Assembly: GCA_024276015.1 (NCBI GenBank)
Contig: JAJRXZ010000064.1
Span: 1-51,626, forward strand
DNA length: 51,626 bases
From: Spirochaetota bacterium
GTDB taxonomy: Bacteria; Spirochaetota; UBA4802; UBA5550
Direction of reading: 5' to 3'
The notes beneath the pieces are model-generated. The model was not told the origin of the DNA, did not search any database, and saw only the letters and a program-made list of their open reading frames with translations. The position numbers and the translations under genes were made by a program. Below, one piece after another: positions 47,373 through 51,626 of the stretch. Within the stretch, counting starts at the first letter, position 1, and each line of letters begins with the position of its first letter.

Positions 47373-48122
47373 TTATCCGGAATTATAATCCAAGTCAGGT
47401 GATATCCTTTTTTTTATTATCATGGAGGAATCCTCTTGGTCAGGTGTAACTCTGTAGATGATTCTCTCAGGATCTGCAATGAGGCTTCTTGCCTGTATAA
47501 AATCGATATAATCCGATTTCACGCCGCAGACTTTAACGATTATTGCGCCTGAGATTGATGCGCCTCTCACATAGATATCCTTATCCCTTTTGAATTTCTC
47601 TTCTACGGTTTCGGTTTTCCTTGGTGAAAATGTAGGCGAGAATATTATCTTTGCATTGTTTTCTCTCATAAATGCAAAACTGTTGTTATGAAGGACATCT
47701 GCACATATAAGAACTCCAAAGGTTATCCCTCTGGCATTAAAGGTCTTATATTTTTCTCCCGGCGTGATTCTTCCCTTCTCAGGAGCAAAGAGATTTTTCT
47801 TTCTGTAATATCCGATAAATTTTCCGCTCTCGAAAAGAAAAGAAGTATTATAGAGTTTATCACCTGCAATTTCGGGCATTGTTCCGCCGATTACAACACA
47901 GTCCAATCGGGACGATAAGGATCTTATTCTTTCAATCTGTTTTTTCTGGTTTTCTTTTGTCTGGCTTCGATGTCCCACTGATCTGTCTATGAAAAAGTAT
48001 TCCGGGAAGCATATAAAATCGGGGTTGAAGTTTTTCATCTCAGAGATATCGCTGTGGGGGATCTCGATTCCCAACGGTTTTTGATAGAGAATTATGTTAA
48101 AGTATTTTTTATCGGTTTTCAT
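47373..48122 (-). CDS. Nitrilase-superfamily carbon-nitrogen hydrolase
   Basis: A 249-residue single-domain amidase of the CN-hydrolase fold. The catalytic Glu-Lys-Cys triad is visible: Glu41 in CFPEYFF, Lys108 in YYRKKNL and Cys140 in FGVLICADVLH. Such enzymes hydrolyse amides or nitriles through a thioester and act in the cytoplasm. The specific substrate is not evident; omega-amidase, carbamoylputrescine amidase and others share this core. The ATG follows an A-rich leader without a clear ribosome-binding site. It stands alone between hom and the divergent sigma factor. Confidence 0.85.
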   Translation of the reverse strand: MKTDKKYFNIILYQKPLGIEIPHSDISEMKNFNPDFICFPEYFFIDRSVGHRSQTKENQKKQIERIRSLSSRLDCVVIGGTMPEIAGDKLYNTSFLFESGKFIGYYRKKNLFAPEKGRITPGEKYKTFNARGITFGVLICADVLHNNSFAFMRENNAKIIFSPTFSPRKTETVEEKFKRDKDIYVRGASISGAIIVKVCGVKSDYIDFIQARSLIADPERIIYRVTPDQEDSSMIIKKRISPDLDYNSG

Positions 48123-48265
48123 AATTTTTTTTTATTTTAAGATCTTTTTCACACTTATATACTGGATGGATATTTTTCAAACATTTTATAAGAAATCCAT
48201 AAAAACATACCCGGGTTAGATTTACAAATTAATAATAAATTCAGTAAAGTCTGTAATTCTTTCAA

Positions 48266-48278
48266 ACCGAAATTCGGT
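48266..48278. promoter_or_regulatory. 13-bp palindrome upstream of the sigma-factor gene
   Basis: ACCGAAATTCGGT is a perfect inverted repeat (centre base A) 43 bases before the sigma-factor ATG, in the divergent interval with the nitrilase-like gene. It could be an operator. GGGGGTA occurs twice just after it (48292 and 48311); the second serves as ribosome-binding site. Confidence 0.35.
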
Positions 48279-48320
48279 ACTGGAAGAAATTGGGGGTACT
48301 ATACGATATCGGGGGTAAAA

Positions 48321-48887
48321 ATGAATCAGAGAAATCCGGAATGCGGAAATAATTTTACACAGTGTTATTTAAAATATTTTGATTGTATAAAAATATATAT
48401 TAATAGAATAATCGAGGATATACATATTTCCGAGGAACTTGCTCAGGATGTGTTCCTGATTTTCTTTAAAAAAACGGATAATTTTAATCCCTCTTCCGGC
48501 AGGGTAAGGAATTTTATATATAAGATTGCCAGGAACAGGTCGCTCGATTATATCAAAAGAAGAAAAAAAGAAAATGAAAAGTACAGCCAGATCGCAATTG
48601 AAGATGTTATAATGGATAGGCAGTTTTATAAAGATATTGAAGATACATATATTGAAGGGGAAATATTATGCACTTTTTATGATGCAGTAAATTCTTTTCC
48701 GCCAACCAAAAGAGAGATCTATTTTGACAGGCATTATAAAAAGAAACAGCTTGTTACTATTATGAAGGAGTATAAAGTCTCTAAATATCTATTGAAAAAA
48801 ATAGATCATGATCTTTCAATGAAGATCAGAGACTCGTTGGCGCAATACTTTGCAGATGAATGCGAAGATGAAGAGAATCAACTATAG
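48321..48887 (+). CDS. ECF-type RNA polymerase sigma factor
   Basis: A 188-residue sigma-70-family protein. Region 2 is clear: AEELAQ-type helix (SEELAQDVFLIFFKKTDNFNPSSG), then VRNFIYKIARNRSLDYIKRRKK, the usual ECF promoter-melting and -10-binding segment. Region 4 (FPPTKREIYFDRHYKKKQLVTIMKEYKVSKYLLKK) is weakly conserved, so -35 recognition may be unusual. No anti-sigma gene is adjacent; the next gene is a SNF2 helicase 148 bp downstream. GGGGG lies 5 bases before the ATG. Confidence 0.82.
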   Translation: MNQRNPECGNNFTQCYLKYFDCIKIYINRIIEDIHISEELAQDVFLIFFKKTDNFNPSSGRVRNFIYKIARNRSLDYIKRRKKENEKYSQIAIEDVIMDRQFYKDIEDTYIEGEILCTFYDAVNSFPPTKREIYFDRHYKKKQLVTIMKEYKVSKYLLKKIDHDLSMKIRDSLAQYFADECEDEENQL

Positions 48888-49035
48888 GTGCTTCCGCTAA
48901 TTTGCTTTAAATATATAAAAAAACTTGTATTAATTCGAAGTCTTCAGGATTATGTCTCATTAATACAGAGTTGTATCACCATGGTTTTAACTGAAAGATC
49001 GGGTGAAATAAACCTGAGGCTGGGAAGAATTGAAA

Positions 49036-51626
49036 ATGGAATTTGCTTCTAATAATGAATATCTTTTTGATCGCTTCGTAGAGAATGGCTCCGCGGGAAA
49101 AGATAAAGAGATCATTGTTGAAGATGAAGAAAAAATTAAGAGAAGATTCCTTGAATCTCGCTTAACCTTTGACAACAGATTCTCCTTAAAAATTGAATCG
49201 TATTTATTGAAACTGGCATATTCATATAATAAAATATTGTCGCTGTCAAATTCAAGAACAAGGATTCTGGCTCATCAGGTTGAAAGTACCCACAGAATTA
49301 TTAATTCCTTAAAGAAGAGGTTCCTCATTGCAGATGAAGTGGGATTAGGAAAGACAATCGAAGCGGGTCTTGTCATTAAGGAACTAATATACAGGTATAA
49401 TTATAGAAGGATACTCATTGTATGCCCCGCTTCTCTTCTTCTGCAGTGGCAGAATGAGATGAGCAGTAAGTTTAATGAACGCTTTGAGATTATTGACAGA
49501 AAATTTTTTAATAGAGCATTATCAGACAGGCCGCAGAATCCCTGGAATAGTTTCAGCAGGATAATATGTTCACTTGATTTTATTAAAAATAACGCCTTCA
49601 GAAAAGATCTGGAAAATTCACAGTGGGATGCCGTAATTTTTGACGAAGCTCACAGACTCAGAAGAGATTCAAAGCATAGTACCCAAGCCTATAATGTGGC
49701 GGAAATAATATCGGAGAGAACAGATACGCTTCTTCTTCTGTCTGCAACGCCCTTCAGAGGTAAGCTCGAGGAACTCTATTATCTGATAGCGCTGATTGAC
49801 AGAAATATTTTAGGGCCCTTCAATTCTTTTTATAACGAGTACTGTTTCGATGATTCTAACCTTGCTTCCTTAAGAAAGAAACTTGAGTCTGTGGTCATCA
49901 GAAGAACCAAAAAAGAGATAGGCGGTTTTACAGAGAGATCGGCGAGAACTATAAAGTTCGATCTATATCCTGATGAAAGGGATCTCTATGACAGAACAAC
50001 CGATTATGTGATCAGAGAATTTAACCGTTCCATGCAGGATGGGAACAGAGCTGTGGGTTTTGTTATGACAATTTTCCAGAAACTTCTCGATTCCTCGTCG
50101 TATGCTCTGTTATCGGCATTAAAAAACAGAGCGGACAAGCTGAGAAAAGCTGCCTCAGGGAACGGTTCTAAAGGAGAGCAGGATCCGAAAGTGATCATTG
50201 GAGAGGCCGGATATGGTGACGATGCTGAAAATATTGAAGAAATTTGTTCATTGCATAATTCCAAGTCTGCAGAAGAATTAAAGGAAGAAGTTAAAACGTT
50301 GGAGAAACTTATTCTAATTGCCGGCAGGATTGAAGTTAATAAAAAAGGCGAAAAGCTTGAAGAATTAGTCGAGAGCCTTATGGGAAGAGGATGTAAAAAG
50401 ATACTGATCTTTACTCAATTCAGAACAACTCAGGATTATTTGGAAAAGCTTTTATCGCAATGGAAAGTGGAGATCTTTAACGGTTCAATGAACCGGGATG
50501 AAAAAGAAGAAGCAATAGAGCGGTTTAAGGATGATGCTCATATACTGATCGCAACAGAATCGGGGGGAGAAGGGCGGAACATGCAGTTCTGTAATATAAT
50601 TATAAACTATGATCTTCCTTGGTCACCTCTTAAAATTGAGCAGCGTATCGGCCGTGTTCACAGATTCGGCCAGAAAAGGGACGTTTACATTTATAACTTT
50701 TCAACAAAAGATACAGTTGCCGAGAGAGTGCTTGAAGTATTAAAAAACAAATTAAGACTATTTGAGGAATCTATCGGCGCTCCGGATATGCTGCTGGGAC
50801 AGATTGAAGACGAACTGGCCCTAAGTAAGATATTTATGGAAATGGCTGCGGGACGGCGCAGAAAAAAGGATATTGAAACTGAGATCAGCGCCAGGGTTGA
50901 GAATGCCAGGAGAAGTTATGAAAAACTTTCGGATTTAACCGTGACTGACCGAATTGACTTTAACTATGACGATTATTACAGGATTACAGAGAAGGAGCGC
51001 AGATTTTCCAACGAGCGGATAGAAGAATTTGTAAATAAGCTTCGCACAGCAGATGATTATACGTCAAAATTTCTTGGCAGCAGAAACGGCAGAACAATGC
51101 TTTACCCTGTGGTAAAAGGATCCATGGGCAACAGGAGTTTCTGCAGATACGGGACTTTTCGAAGCGAGATCGCCCTTGGAAATGAAAGGCTCGAATTTCT
51201 TGCTCTGGGGCATCCTGTTGTAGACAGGCTGATTGAATATTGCCGGGGAGAAGATTTCGGAGGTTTTACCGGCATCAGATTTTTTGATTATAAAACTCCC
51301 TTTATCGGTATGGTATTTAATTATATTGTTGCTTATAATTATATAACAACAATTGAAGAGTTTGTGCCGGTTGTAGTTGATCCCTCAGGGGGAAGCGATC
51401 TCTTTGATATTGAGGATATTGAATCGGAATTAATTGAACAGAATCTCTGTGATGCCGGAAAGCCCTGTATCGGAATTGACGGTTATATGGAAGAGATCAG
51501 GGAAATTGTTAAAGGGTATTCCGGTTTTTATGAACTGTCAAAGAAAAGGTTAATTGAGAAGGCAAATATAAGAGCTGCCGAGATATGCGACGATATTGAA
51601 TTTCAGATTGATCCGGAAGTAGAAAA
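49036..51626 (+). CDS. SNF2-family helicase (HepA/RapA-like), C-terminus outside window
   Basis: An open frame from ATG 49036 to the window edge, 863 codons so far. SNF2 motifs: Walker A DEVGLGKT (Lys106), IVCPASLLLQWQ, DEAH (203-206), LLSATPFRG, ILIFTQFRTTQDYL, ATESGGEGRNMQFC and QRIGRVHRFGQ (536-546). These are the double-stranded-DNA translocase signature of the RapA/HepA group; DrmD-type defence helicases share the same core. A TGA at 49015 limits the start; a TTG at 49030 is also possible. The region after about residue 600 is a long C-terminal extension without recognised domains. Roles could be RNA polymerase recycling or phage defence; the missing downstream genes would decide. Confidence 0.85.
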   Translation, partial: MEFASNNEYLFDRFVENGSAGKDKEIIVEDEEKIKRRFLESRLTFDNRFSLKIESYLLKLAYSYNKILSLSNSRTRILAHQVESTHRIINSLKKRFLIADEVGLGKTIEAGLVIKELIYRYNYRRILIVCPASLLLQWQNEMSSKFNERFEIIDRKFFNRALSDRPQNPWNSFSRIICSLDFIKNNAFRKDLENSQWDAVIFDEAHRLRRDSKHSTQAYNVAEIISERTDTLLLLSATPFRGKLEELYYLIALIDRNILGPFNSFYNEYCFDDSNLASLRKKLESVVIRRTKKEIGGFTERSARTIKFDLYPDERDLYDRTTDYVIREFNRSMQDGNRAVGFVMTIFQKLLDSSSYALLSALKNRADKLRKAASGNGSKGEQDPKVIIGEAGYGDDAENIEEICSLHNSKSAEELKEEVKTLEKLILIAGRIEVNKKGEKLEELVESLMGRGCKKILIFTQFRTTQDYLEKLLSQWKVEIFNGSMNRDEKEEAIERFKDDAHILIATESGGEGRNMQFCNIIINYDLPWSPLKIEQRIGRVHRFGQKRDVYIYNFSTKDTVAERVLEVLKNKLRLFEESIGAPDMLLGQIEDELALSKIFMEMAAGRRRKKDIETEISARVENARRSYEKLSDLTVTDRIDFNYDDYYRITEKERRFSNERIEEFVNKLRTADDYTSKFLGSRNGRTMLYPVVKGSMGNRSFCRYGTFRSEIALGNERLEFLALGHPVVDRLIEYCRGEDFGGFTGIRFFDYKTPFIGMVFNYIVAYNYITTIEEFVPVVVDPSGGSDLFDIEDIESELIEQNLCDAGKPCIGIDGYMEEIREIVKGYSGFYELSKKRLIEKANIRAAEICDDIEFQIDPEVE

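Overview
The window is about 51.6 kb of AT-rich, gene-dense bacterial DNA with no rRNA, tRNA, CRISPR array, phage or insertion sequence that I can see. It looks like a chromosome segment from a diderm (Gram-negative), flagellated bacterium. Support for an outer membrane comes from a porin-like protein, an outer-membrane barrel fused to a peptidase, two large lipoproteins and an MlaF-type ATPase. Support for motility comes from a complete FliG and a motility-associated Maf/MptE-like protein. An RnfB subunit suggests anaerobic or ferredoxin-linked energy metabolism. The mix resembles a deep-branching spirochaete or relative, but that placement is inference. TGA is used as an ordinary stop in many genes.

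Layout. 0-4.3 kb: two tandem Deg9-type trypsin-like proteins, the second without its catalytic triad, then a membrane-anchored amidohydrolase. 4.6-10.5 kb: small sensory proteins (cyclic-nucleotide-binding, CBS, FmdB zinc ribbon, UspA, an orphan GHKL ATPase), polA, and a truncated heavy-metal-binding gene. 10.7-17.8 kb (+): rnfB-fliG, a DEAD-box helicase, rsgA, an mlaF-like ATPase, and a PfkB sugar/nucleoside kinase broken by an in-frame stop. 17.8-24.6 kb (-): glyQ-nrnA, a GHKL-HDOD fusion, and a metallopeptidase-propeller-barrel protein. 25-26.6 kb (+): a CheY-like regulator with a tail-anchored partner. 26.6-36.3 kb (-): hisF, then a four-gene envelope cluster (porin, vitellogenin-like HEAT protein, lipoprotein, double-TAXI lipoprotein) and an MltD-like transglycosylase with a frameshifted LysM domain. 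36.5-44.6 kb: a pseudo-receiver coiled-coil protein, a Helicase_C_3 protein, signal peptidase I with an extra domain, FtsI and the Maf-like protein. 44.6-48.1 kb (-): hom-thrC (thrC broken by TGA) and a nitrilase-family enzyme. 48.3 kb to the end (+): an ECF-like sigma factor and a SNF2 helicase that runs off the window.

The most unusual items are: a three-copy, roughly 103-bp intergenic element with two conserved hairpins; the envelope cluster at 27.4-34.9 kb, which looks like an undescribed hydrophobic-molecule transport system; the protease/pseudoprotease pair; and four interrupted reading frames (pfkB, thrC, mltD LysM, HMA). Those interruptions are decay, recoding or assembly error, and the sequence alone does not decide which.
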